A stretch of 64,000 bases of DNA, from positions 434,001-498,000 of the forward strand of contig JADNRZ010000001.1 in NCBI GenBank assembly GCA_015501605.1, written 5' to 3'. The notes beneath the pieces are model-generated. The model saw nothing but the letters and a program-made list of their open reading frames with translations, did no database searches and was not told the DNA's origin. The translations under genes and the position numbers were made by a program. The stretch comes from Panaeolus papilionaceus (Eukaryota; Basidiomycota; Agaricomycetes; Agaricales). Shown here in pieces: positions 23,880 through 35,733 of the stretch (positions within the stretch are counted from its first letter, which is position 1; each line of letters starts with the position of its first letter).

Positions 23880-26800
23880 ATGTGGGCTGCTCAGAGTGCC
23901 AGCGTGTGCCGGATTCGGAATGGGAATGGGATACCAATGGGTTGGTGCAGTCGGAACTTCAACTTGCCATTGGGGGGATTTGGGAATGGGAATGGGAGGG
24001 AGAGATTATCGTGTCGCTTTTATTGTTTGACAAGAACGAGAGAGGCTGTTGAAATTTTGACGAGGAAACTTGCACCCGACTTGCATCTTGACTCGGATAT
24101 TGGGTTGATTCGGACACGGAATTTGACTAGGGGTGCTTGGATCGGTTATTCAACTTCGAGTTATCACCATCAAGAGAGCTATCACACCGGTAGTGTTATC
24201 GGCAGGTTAGGTCGTTCTTCGAAATCTACATCAACATCGACATTGGGAATTTTGACGAGAGGGTTGTCGACATCTGCGATATTGCAAAACAAAAACAGAA
24301 CCAAGCACACCGCTTCTGCTACCACCACTACCACCACATCACCTACCTCCACCGATCCCAACACCGACGACGACATGGGAGCCAAGGGCCAACACACCGT
24401 CCACACCACCGAGAGACTCGTCAAGCTCCGCGAGTTGATGAAACAGCATGAAGTCGACGCTGTTGTTGTGCCTAGTGAGGATCAACGTGAGTTGGTCCCT
24501 TTCATCTAATCTACCACTGTGTGAGGGGCCTAGTTGACAATTGCGATGCGATATGATCTGATGATTTAGATTCCAGCGAGTACCTCGCGCATTGTGATGA
24601 ACGCCGGGCTTTTATATCTGGGTTTAATGGGTCTGCTGGTACGTCATTCCTCCCTCCCTCTCCAGGCCCATCCTTGATTTATTAACATGATCTATGGAAT
24701 ACAGGCTGCGCAGTCATCACCAAAGACAAGGGCTACCTCTTCACAGATGGCCGATACTTCTTGCAGGCGAGCAAGCAGCTTGATCAGTATGTACATTCAC
24801 TTGTTGTTTATTTCGCGGGGTAGCTGATTGGGTTATCTTGCTTTGATTTTTTATTTCTGTGTGCGTTGGATATGTGTCCGAATTGTATTCGTTGTGGTTC
24901 TGTATATGGGGAATTTGGCTTGGTTTTGCGTCTGGCGATTTTGGATTCGTTTTTCGGTCTGGCGGTGTTGATCGATGACCTTGATACCCTACTTGCTATG
25001 GTGTAATCTCCGGCGCATAGAAATTGGGAATTGATGAAACAAGGCTTGCCTGGTACGTTCTCTGAACCCCTCCATTTTCGTCCACCACCTGGGGAATATA
25101 TACTGACGATTGACGTTATATATTATAGATGTCCCCACATGGCAGGAATTTTTGTACAAGGTACGCTGGGCGGGTTTTGGAGTCATCTCGAGCAAGGTGC
25201 TGATACTTTGATATTATAGAAATTAGAACCCAAGTCGAAGATTGGGATCGATGCTACTCTTATTGCTGCCTGTACGTCCTCGTTCCCTCTCTTTATCGCT
25301 CTCTTGTTTCAACAATTTATACTAATCAATGACCTTGATTTTTGATATACACAGCCGACGCCGAATCCCTCGAAAAAGAACTGACGCCTAGAGAATCCAA
25401 ACTCGTGTCGTTGCCTGTTAACCTCGTTGATATCGTGTGGGGTGAAGAGAGACCGAAGAGGCCGTCGAATTTGATTAGGCATTTGGATGAGAAGTATTCA
25501 GGTTTGTCTATTTATTTTCTCTCCATCCTCCACCTTGGAAGTGCTAATTGAGGAAATCTTTACATGGCACACAGGTCAATCCCTCATTGTCAAAATCGGG
25601 AATGTGCGCTCAGAGTTGGAGAAGAAAAAAGGAAAAGCACTCATTGTGAATATGCTCGATGAGGTGGCGTGGTTGTTTAATATGAGGGGGGCTGATATTG
25701 ATTTTAATCCTGGTGCGTTCTGGGTCGTTGCTCATGTTACTACTCGGTGATGTAACTACATCAACGTAACCTATTAACCTCTTCGGATATCCCTCTAGTG
25801 TTCTTCGCCTACGCCATCGTAACTCACGACGACGTCACCATTTTCGTTGATGCATCCCAACTTGACGATATCGCGAAAGACTACCTTGCACAAGCACATG
25901 TTAAGATTGAGCCTTATGACGCGTTTTGGGCTGCTTTGAAGGGGTTGACTGGGAGGGTGGGGGTGAGTATGGATGGGGAGGAGGTAAGTTTTAGTTCTTA
26001 TTATATCTTGTCTTCTTTCCTCTCTTGTGAAAAGCATATAAAAAGACTCGACTGACTGACACCCCCGCAGAAAATCATCCTAGGCGAACGCGCCTCCCTC
26101 GCCGTCGCCTCCACCCTCGGAGCGAAGACCTACACCATCACCCGCTCCCCCATCACCGATCTCAAGGCGATCAAGAACGAGGTGGAGCTCGATGGGTTCA
26201 GGAAGTGTCATGTGAGGGACGGCGTGGCGCTTGCGAGGTATTTTGCGTGGTTGGAGGAGGAGCTGGGGAAGGGCACAGTTTTGAGTGAGTGGGAGGGGGC
26301 TGAGAGGTTGGAGGGGTATAGGAGGGAACTGGAGTTGTTCCAGGGGTTGTCGTTTACGACGATTTCGTCGACGGGGCCTAATGGTGGTATGTGTTGATTT
26401 CTTTCCTTCTGAACTCTGTTAGGAGATGAAGCTGAATTCGTTGTATTTCTATAGCTATTATCCATTACTCGCCTGACCCGAATGATTGTGAGGTTATTAA
26501 GAAGGATCAGGTATGTCTTGTTCATTTCTCTTATTTTAAGAGAACAGGTTACTGACTTTTACTTTGTTGTAGATTTATCTATGTGATTCTGGAGGTACGC
26601 CAATCCCCTCTCTTCCTCGCTATCCCAAAACCTTTATTGAAAATACAACACCCACCGTTAAACCCTAGCTCAATTCTTCGATGGTACGACTGATGTGACG
26701 AGGACATGGGTGGGTGCTCTTAACTGAATCAACCTTCATATACAGTACCGAAACTTACCATCTTCTTGTGCTTTTCCTTCTATCCAGCACTTTGGCACCC

Positions 26801-27681
26801 CCACTGCCGAAGAAAAACGCGCGTTCACGCGTGTCCTGCAAGGTCATATTAATATTGATACTGCGGTGTTTCCGGAGGGTACGACTGGATTTGTGATGTG
26901 AGTTCTCCTCCCCTCTTTGCAGTTTCTAGGCATATTTGACTTGTACTGACGATCATGATATTCTAGTGATTCATTTGCCCGTAGGGCTTTGTGGCAAGAT
27001 GGACTAGGTGAGTTTTTCCTGCTTGTGCTGTTGGAAGAGGGGGAAGATTGATGGGTTTGGGATGTAGATTATAGGCACGGAACAGGACATGGTGTGGGGC
27101 ATTTCCTTAATGTGCATGAGGGACCTCAGGGGCTGGGGACGAGGATAGGTGCGATTTTTCATTGTTTCATCATGCCCCAAAAGAGGGAGCCTTGAACTGA
27201 CCCCCATGATCAGGCTACAACGCCGCCCCATTCAAAGCTGGGATGACGGTCTCCAACGAGCCTGGCTACTACGCCGATGGCAAATTTGGAATTAGGATTG
27301 AGAATATTGTGTTGGTTAGGAAGGCGGATACGCCAAATAATTTTGGAGATAAGGGATATCTTGGGTTTGAGCATGTTACGATGTGGGTCTTCTTTCTTCT
27401 TCGTTTTTTTCTCTACGTCTTTCTCTGCCTCTTTCTCTTCCTCTGTCATTTGTGGATAAATTTTCTCTCTCTCTTTCACATCGGTGGATGAACGGCGCTG
27501 ACATTGTGGATTTTATAGGTGTCCCATCCATAAAAAACTCGTGGATGTGGACTTATTGAGCGTGGATGAGAAGAAGTGGTTGAATGAGTATCATGCTGAG
27601 ACGTGGGCGAAGGTTTCTCCGCTTTTGGAACACGATCAGCGGGCATTGGCGTGGCTTAAGAGGGAGTGTGCGCCTCTTTAA
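23880..27681 (+). CDS. Xaa-Pro aminopeptidase P (M24 creatinase/prolidase-fold metallopeptidase)
   Basis: Dinuclear metal exopeptidase removing N-terminal residues that precede proline. At least twelve short introns break the gene; the frame is intact to the stop at 27679. N-terminal creatinase-like domain: [23 protein letters not shown], then [13 protein letters not shown]. Catalytic pita-bread domain: metal ligands in [10 protein letters not shown] (two Asp), GTGHGVG (His), SNEPGYY (Glu) and IRIENI (Glu), all present. The C-terminus KRECAPL is normal for the family. From the first ATG the protein carries about 165 extra residues, Arg/Ser-rich and poor in acids at the start, ending in RGLSTSAIL, which resembles a mitochondrial processing site. 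The internal ATG at 24375 (MGAKGQHTV) begins where cytosolic family members start. Two products, mitochondrial and cytosolic, are therefore plausible. Confidence 0.9.
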
Positions 27682-29145
27682 GTTTAAGTTGGATTTTGGG
27701 TTTGGAAAATAGCAATGGAAACACGCTAAAGATCTGTGTCTTATGTATCGTTATTTTTTGATTTTAAAGCATGCAATGGAAAAAGAAGACATTGGATGGC
27801 TTTCCATCGCGTTTAGGATCCTAGATATTGATTCTAAACATCCAAAAACGTTCAAACTTGACGTTTGCCGAGATGCCGCAGCCTTAATGGGGAGGAGTGG
27901 AGCAATTGTACCAACTTCCAGACTTTAGTCTGTCGGGACCCCTCCTCTAAGTTGAAAACTACATTTCAGACTGTCTTCGCGTATGAAAAAGGTAATTCCT
28001 TGATCGCCCTCGACCACTTTTGGCATTCACCCTGCAATGAGCTCCATCCTCATCAAATTTGTCTTGATTTTCGTTGTGTCCTGTGGTTTAGAGTGCTAAA
28101 TAGTAAATATTCGGAGTCCGCTCGCTTACAAGTCTGGAAGTTTATCTAGAATCCTAAATGCTATGGAAAGCCACCCATTCGGACATGATGACATTTCTAC
28201 GCGACGATCAGAAGTAACCCCTATTTCTGGTATCTAAATTAGCCTTTTCAAACTCCGACGAAGCATGAGAGCGAGAACTGAAAAGTTCAAGGCGGATTGC
28301 AATGAGTTTGTACCCTACCTCGACAGCCGAGTTGACATTACTTTTCTTACCCCTTTCATTGTAACCCTATCACCGACACTCCTTATTGTCCTGGTTCGTG
28401 GGTTATGCGAAGTATTTTTCTAAAGTTGGAGCCACGAGATAGAACTTTCGAGGAAGAAGAAAAAAAAAGTTTGAAAGGAAAAGACAGGAAAGAAAGAAAA
28501 AATAACTTCGATTTGTTCTTCTATATTTGCAATCTCTTTTTTGTTTTTCTGGCTGAATTTCCTTTGATCTGTTTCATTTTTTTTTTGAATTCTTTCATAA
28601 TAATAAAAATGCTCTTCTGATCCTTTTTGTTACGACTTGTGTGAAACACCGGTCGTCGTACAAGGAACGATCTAGAAGGGGGGATCCAGGAGTGTTAGGA
28701 GATTCTATCAAACAACTGCTGAGGAATACAGGACAACTAGTAGGTAAGGCTTACATACAGAGAGGGATGGTCAGTGCGCAACAGGGTTACAGCTGTGTAG
28801 AACACGGTAACGAGATGGCCCGTGGTCTGACTACGGGAGACTAGGCCTGCTTTGCTTGTGGGTGCCGAAGGCATTGAGGTGCTGTGCAGTGCTGTGTTTA
28901 TGTGGGTGATTTGTAGAATGAAAAGAAGAGTAACACGAGGATTGGCATGAGCCTTTAAATCCCACTGCAACGCCCAGACTATCTAGGCTTCATCTCTCTT
29001 CCTCTTTTCATCTCTCGAACTTATCAACCACTGCTGCAGTTAGAGTCACGCCTCTGGCACGGGAATCGACGCGTCGTACACCTATACTGTGCCCAGGAAC
29101 TGCTACTTACCAGAAATCTATTGTTACAACTACATCAACAACATT
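27682..29145. other. Intergenic region with MITE-like element
   Basis: About 1.46 kb. The first part is probably the aminopeptidase 3' untranslated region, interrupted by the 383-bp inverted-repeat element at 27794-28176. An A/G-rich then T-rich block follows at 28440-28600, and the rest is the promoter of the helicase gene. No coding frame was supported. Confidence 0.5.
27794..28176. mobile_element. MITE-like element with 34-bp terminal inverted repeats
   Basis: The left end (27794-27827) begins GGATGGCTTTCCATCG and the right end (28143-28176), read on the minus strand, begins GGGTGGCTTTCCATAG. The two 34-nt ends agree at 30 positions. The motif AACTTCCAGACTT also occurs subterminally on both sides. 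ATT flanks both ends directly, so it could be a 3-bp target duplication. The 383-bp interior has no transposase frame. It fits a non-autonomous miniature inverted-repeat transposable element inserted about 110 nt after the aminopeptidase stop. Confidence 0.7.
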
Positions 29146-32100
29146 ATGCCTCCCCTCATCCCCAACGCAGCAGTCTGCAAAGACTTTTTCAATCCTGGAG
29201 GCTGCCCACGTGGCGATACGTGCTTGAAGCGCCATGATATATTCAAGTGCTCCTGTGATTGGGTTATGCTACTTGATGTGCAGGCTTCACATCTGAGAGG
29301 CCAGGCACATCGCAAGAGGTTGGCGGAGGTGAGGAGGAAGGGCGAGGAAGCGAATGTCGTGGTGGGTTTGGTTTCTTTTTTTCGCTTCTTGTTGGGAGCG
29401 ATAAATTGATGAACGTTTTATCATAAATAGGATTACAGGCTCTGTCCGACTTGTGTTACTGCTATTGTGGTATCAGAATTTGACGCACATATTGAGGAGC
29501 ATCAGCGAAGGAAGAGGATCCGTGCTGCTCGTCGTGAACTTGAAGCGACGGCGGAGGACAAAGAAGGCGTCCAGGTCACTGGCCTGAACGGTGTATCGTT
29601 TGGTGTTCTTGAAGAGCCTCCGACCGAGATGACGGTTGAGATGACGCTTACGATTACGACAGAACAGTCTATTGTGATACTCAAGAGCGCGAAGATGAGG
29701 TCTTCGACGAGGAGTGATCAGCATGGAGTCAAGTCAGTTTTTTTACATTCGTCACGGTCTTTGAAAAGCTAATTTAAATGATGGATTTTAGGTTTTCTGT
29801 CCACCTTCGTGGTAATTCAAAGAGGATTGATAAAACCAGACCCCGCACCCTCGCCGTGGTCTTCCATCCTTCCGACCCCGGCCACTACGAAGACGTGCTA
29901 GAGCTGCTCTTCTTCCATCTCGACAACGGGAAGAGGTTCATCATCACGCGCAACGTCGAGGCCGTCGTCGGTAATAGGGAAGACCACGAACAGCTTCGGC
30001 CTACAGCCCCTTATCAAAGGCAAAACGTACCGCGGTATAATCTCTCTGAACCTATTATCCCCAGCTTGCGTCCACCTGCTTGGACGCAAACTGTGTGGGC
30101 TGATAGACTCCCTCTATTCCCTTTGCCGGCTAAGCTGATTGAAGCCGTGTATGGAGCGAATGTTAAGAACCCCAAGCAAGCTGTTGGAGCTGCAAGGAGA
30201 TTGATGCCTAGTGTCTTTAATTCTAACACTTATGGAAAATGGTTCCAAAACTTGTTGTATTGGGAGGAGGAACGTGTTAGGTATGGCAATATTTTTTTAT
30301 TTTTTTGAGAGCCGAAGAATTGACACATACATCCAGACTTGACTTAGATTTGTACAGCTTGCTCGATGTCGAGTTGGAACCTAATTACCCCCGCTACAAG
30401 TCAGTTCGTTTGCTCTCCTGGCCCAACTTTATGTTAATCCATAATTTCAATTTATAATATCAGACTCAAAGTCGCAGGTCTAGCCGAAAATCGACCCTCG
30501 GTCCTCGTCGGCGACTTTATCAACGTCAGCCACACCGAACCAGAAGACTCTGTCGCGCGTCGCACCTGGTATCAAGGCCGCGTGCACAAGGTGTACGAAT
30601 CGCACGTCAGCTTAAGGTTCGGGGAAGGATTCAGCACGTACCGCGGCACCAAGTTCGACGTGCGGTTCGTGCTGAATCGTCTCCCGTTCCGGCGCATGCA
30701 CCAGGTGCTAGTTATTAAAACCCGCCCTGCGAGGTTTTTGTTCCCCACCCCTGAGCTTGCGATTGGGATGAGATCTGTTACGGCTGCGCAGATGGAGGAT
30801 GTGAATCCGTATTTTAGGTCTTTGAAGGAAGACGATGAGCAGTTGGAGACGGTTACTGCTATTTTGAATCAGAAAGCAGGGAGTCCTCCGTTCATTATTT
30901 TTGGACCGTAAGTATCTTCTCCTGCAGTATTAGGATTTGGACTCTGATGGCTCGATTTTCTGTAGGCCTGGAACGGGTAAAACCCAAACTCTGGTTGAAG
31001 CTATCCTTCAATTATTAGACAAAGACCCCGACATCAAAATTCTTGCATGTGCGCCAAACAACAACGCTGCCGACCTCATCGCCAACAAGCTCAAAGCACT
31101 CGGCACGAAAGTGCTCTACAGGCTCAACTCGTTGAGCCGCAAAATCGATACGATGGATAAGGTGCTCCACCCGTTCTCGAGCATCAACGGCAACGAGTTT
31201 TTTGCGATGCCTGAGCTGGAAACGCTCAAGACGTTCAGGGTGGTGGTTTCGACGTGTTTGTCAGGTGGTGTTCCTGCGAGTTTAGGTGTTGCGAGGGGCC
31301 ATTTTAGTCATATCTTCGTTGATGAGGCTGGGCAGGGGAAGGAACCGGAGCTGATGGTCCCGATATTGAGTATTGCAGATGACAAGACGAATGTGGTGCT
31401 TGCGGGGGATAATCATCAGCTTGGACCTGTTGTGCATTCGGAGGTTGGGATGAGGTTGGGGTTGAAGACCAGTTATTTGTCGAGGTTGATGGGGCTGGAG
31501 GTCTATGATTTGAAGAAGAATAGAGGGAAGACGTGGGTGGTTTTTGTTTTGCATATCACCTCTGGAAGTTTTTCCTAACTAACAAAATCCATCCTGCACG
31601 TCCACAGAATCGTCAAACTCGTCAAAAGTTTCCGCTCCCACCCCTCCATCATGGAATTCTCCAACAACCACTTTTACGACTCCGAGCTTCAACCATGCGG
31701 AAACCCCGCTATCACGCATTCGCTCGCGAACTACGAGGAACTGCCAAAGAAGCAGTTTCCGGTCGTGTTCCATGGGATTCAGGGGCGGGATATGCGGGAG
31801 GCATCTTCGCCTTCGTTTTTCAATCCTGAGGAGGCGAGTGAGGTGAAGAAGTATGTTGTGGGGTTGGTTGGGGGTAGGAAGAGTAAATTGAGTAAGTGGT
31901 TCTTTTCTTTCTCTTTCTTTCTCCTCTGTTGTTTTTTTTGTTTTGTGTTTTTTTTTCGAGGATGGTGATTGGAGTGGTGTGGATTGAATTTCGAAGCTGA
32001 TCATGATTTTCTGAGTAGAGGCCGAACATATTGGTATTATCACGCCTTATCATGCTCAACGATGCAAGATTTTGGATTTGTTGCATAAGGATCCCAAAAC

Positions 32101-32780
32101 GAGGGATATCAAGGTTGGAACGGTGGAGGAGTTCCAGGGACAGGTGTGTATATGTGCCACTGCCAATTCACTCTCTAGGAGCCCGTCTGACTTGATATGT
32201 GCTAATGTTGTGGGTATAGGAACGACGCGTGATTATCATCTCTACTGTACGCAGTAATAAAGACTTTATCGCTGCTGATATACGGAGGTCGTTGGGATTT
32301 GTAGCTGATCGGAGGCGTATGAATGGTGCGTTTCTTTTTCTCTTTCTCTGTATGTATGTAACATTGAACTAACGACACTTGTCCTTTTTTTCTTTTTGTA
32401 AAATTGAACCGACAACACTTTTGACTTTTTTTACAGTTGCATTAACCCGCGCCCAAGCGCTCCTTATCGTCATAGGCAACCCGATCGTGTTGTCGCTTGA
32501 TCCGCTCTGGAGGGCGTTTATGAATTTCGTGTTTGTGAGTGGTGGGTGGAAGGGTCTGAAGCCGGATTGGAATCCCGCCCATGAAATGCCAACATCTTCC
32601 TCATCCACCACCAACCCTGGACTGGATTTCAGCGGCCAAAGACGCTCTCAGGCTGAACAAGAGCTCGACGAGACGATTGAGAGACTGAGAGCGATGATTG
32701 TAGATAGGCACACCGATGAGGGCCTGGACATTGATTTTGGAGAGGATGATGATGCGGGAGGATTCGAGAGGGGGGGTTGA
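29146..32780 (+). CDS. MOV10/SDE3-like superfamily-1 RNA helicase with N-terminal zinc fingers
   Basis: Upf1-like SF1 helicase of the group that includes animal MOV10, plant SDE3 and Neurospora SAD-3, linked to RNA silencing and transposon control. The N-terminus has a CCCH finger (C11, C20, C26, H30; C-x8-C-x5-C-x3-H) followed by two C2H2-like fingers (FKCSCD...HLRGQAH and RLCPTC...HIEEH). A beta-barrel region is next. Helicase motifs are I GPPGTGKT (split by an intron at 30908-30965), II FVDEAGQ (DEAG as in MOV10), III LAGDNHQLGPV, IV KSFRSHPS, V GTVEEFQGQE and VI VALTRAQALLIVIGNP. Exon joins checked: 29146-29361, 29431-29732, 29792-30280, 30337-30399, 30464-30907, 30966 onward; all keep frame. 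The tail is acidic and ends ERGG. An in-frame ATG at 29089 lies upstream, but the start at 29146 was preferred because the CCCH finger follows at once. Confidence 0.88.
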
Positions 32781-35733
32781 GAGGGAGTGGGAGTGAGGGG
32801 GAAATGGGGGTGTAAGGTATGTTGGCGATGGTGCTATGGAGATTGTTTTTCGAATGCATGCAGAGAGAAGGAAGGGTCGTCCTTTTCGTTCTTAGTTGTA
32901 TCAACGAGTGTGTGGCTTTGGTCTGTTGTGATGTGATATACCTACAAGTTTCAATAGAGGCTGTTTCGTTTCGTAGAACAGGTATCTTCAATTGGATGAA
33001 CAAACACTTGTCGCACTGGTGTTGCTTGTTGATGACTTCCTGGCCCTAATGTGTCGTCGTTGCATTAAATTCAGTTGTCTGTTACTCCCGCTATTAATTG
33101 TTGCTACAGGTACTGATCAACCGCTTAATTATGGGATTTGCACTGTTTGATTCGAGGCTGGGTGTGGTGACAACTTAAGGCAAGTTACAGTGTATATCCA
33201 TAAGTAGCAGGCTGGATGGGGTCTCGACCTGCATTATAATTATAACTCACTTCACATTGGTGGTTGGTGCAGTGCCTGTGATATATTGGATCGCGGATAC
33301 AGCGTCTTTCCTGGTAGCAGCCTCATTAATTGCCCGTTGGATGTGGTAAGACCTCGCTATCGTGACGGCATTTGAGGTATCCATATGTCGAGGTGTGGTG
33401 AGCTATTTATAGCACTGATAAAGGTATGATAGAAGTGGGCTGTTGTTATGCTACTAAGTAGTGGTGCGACGGGTTCCTAGTACCTGGTGGTTTACGACGG
33501 CGAAATAGGTTCAAATTCGAACTTGGGTTGGAGATGTGCATGTGGTGGTTCGTAGTTATAATCGAGTTATTGAATCGGTGGTTCAGCAGAGGTATTGCAA
33601 TCTGATTACAGTAGAAGATCATAACGGAACCCCGCGCGCACTGCCCGTTACTGTATTTGTCGATCGATTCTTTTGAATGAATGAATGAATTCACTGACGG
33701 ACCATCGGTATGCGCATGGGGTGGTTGGTAATTAGGATTAGTAAGTAATCGACGAAGCTGTCCTTTGAATGATATGTAGATCGTGAACGGCGTATTGGGC
33801 TCCATGACCATGAGCTTCGGGTTCTATGAATAAGAGCATGTGATGTTTGAACTGAAAGGATTGAAGCGTTGTGAGGGTCTTGAATTACTGCTTGGAGGCC
33901 TAGACTGGCTTCGGAGCTACTTCGAATTTCAATTCGAAGGCTGGTGGGGTTTCGTGACAAGCTCATAATAATATTGTGCTATGCTATAGAGGAATGGTGT
34001 TTGGTCAAGCTATTACTTAGTGCTGAGGAGATATGCGCATTGTGATAGCAATGGATGGGGTGGGATGAAGGCTCGGATTGTGCCTGCAGTACCTGGCGCA
34101 TTCCTATTTTCTGCACTTTAGTACTTCATGGATCCATGGGGAATGGTGGATGACTCGGCGATGGATGGAGAAATGAAGTGAGCTGGGTTAGACCGAGTCT
34201 CTTTTGAGCGCTGAGCAATTGAGAATTAGGCCGACCACGAGGTCGTGGTGTCTTGAAGATCATGGGATTAAAAAGAGGTTCTCTTTTTTATCACCGTCAC
34301 CGAGGGTATTTTGTCAGGGAATTATAATAACATTTATACAAAAGCCACAAAGCCGAGTATCTACCCTACCTCGTGCCAGGCCTGAGCCATTCAGTGGTTC
34401 GGATAAACCGAACCAGTACATGGTTACCATACAGTTAGGATTGTAATTTATTATTATACTGAGACAGTTTAGGAAGTTCCGGACAGTTCAATGAGTCCAT
34501 TGTTCCTATCATCAGAAAGCCCCCGCACATCAGAGTCGGAGCGCGCTTTTCAATTGCGCTTCCTGACTCGTCGGAGCCTCCTGGTGATCAATTCAATTAG
34601 CAGAAGTTGGTGGTGGGAGTCTGTGCCTATGTGATCTACTCTCCACGTAGAGCGGAGGATTCGAAGTTTTCTTGGCATACTGACTTACGAGGATTGAAAA
34701 AGGAGGCGAAACTGAACGAGGGCAATTGAAGCTCGAGTCTGGTGATGAGGCTTGCGCCCATCTACCGCCATTTTCGCGCTTTCGTACGTTTTTGGACATT
34801 CGCCGCTCTCACACGCAAGTGCTCTCACCCGCTCTACCTACCATACTTTAAATTTTCATGTCTTTTCTTCTTTTCTTTTCACTCATTTACTTAAAATCTT
34901 TGTTTCATCATTCGTTGCTTCGATTCATATGAAAATTTTCATCATTATTCAATCCCTTTCTCATGTTGTAAACACACATCTGTAATTACAATATCTTTTG
35001 TACTCTAGCTTACCTCAAGGAATTGAAGGATTCTTACCTCCCCATATTTCGTGTCTGAGCCTCATATCTGTTTCGTTTCGTCTTAGCAGTCATACCAGCC
35101 GTCGTCTGGTTCGTTTTCAGTCATAATTTGTCGTCTCTCCGTCTCTCAGCGTCGTCAGCCGTGTCTGGTTTAATTTTCTTGCTCGTTCTTCGTATCCTCG
35201 TCGTCCTACATAGCCACCGTTGTTGGCTTTCATTCCTAGTCGCCGCCGTCATCGGTTTCAGCTCCTTTATCGCTTCGTTTCGTCTCTCAGTGTCGCTGTC
35301 GTCAACCTGAACCTCTCTCCATCGCCCTCAGCCTTCCTCTTCAAACCTCAGCTCTCCAGACCCCACGAACTCGTACACGAGCGCTCTTTCACATCCTCAT
35401 TCATATCACACCAACACCCTCACCTCACACTTCTTATTTGTTTTCATTTCCCATTCGCCCTCCCACCGTTCAGCGCTCATTACTGGGTTGACTGGCAGAC
35501 TCGCACAAGCTCGAGTAATTGAATTCGATAACATTTCAAGGGTCATTGTCCCATTTTTTTGTGAGAAATGTTCTGCTCGAAGGTATGCCATGTATTTGAA
35601 TTAAGGTCCTCGACCTCACAAATGTTTCAAATTCAGCGTCGCTTGAGCTTGACAAGGGGCGTCCAAGGCGTCGGTCGCAAGTCAAATCTTCGGTTACAAG
35701 AACAGTAACACACAATCGAGCACCATAGTCAAG
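32781..35733. other. Gene-poor region with a CT-rich leader at its end
   Basis: About 2.95 kb with no recognised gene. The segment 34840-35480 is strongly pyrimidine-rich on the plus strand, as expected just upstream of a basidiomycete transcription unit, and precedes the candidate gene at 35734. ORFs inside it are low-complexity products of that composition. Confidence 0.4.

Noticed and set aside
34860..35522. Plus-strand ORFs upstream of the 35.7-kb candidate
   Set aside because: Also low-complexity products of a CT-rich tract, better explained as a promoter/leader region.
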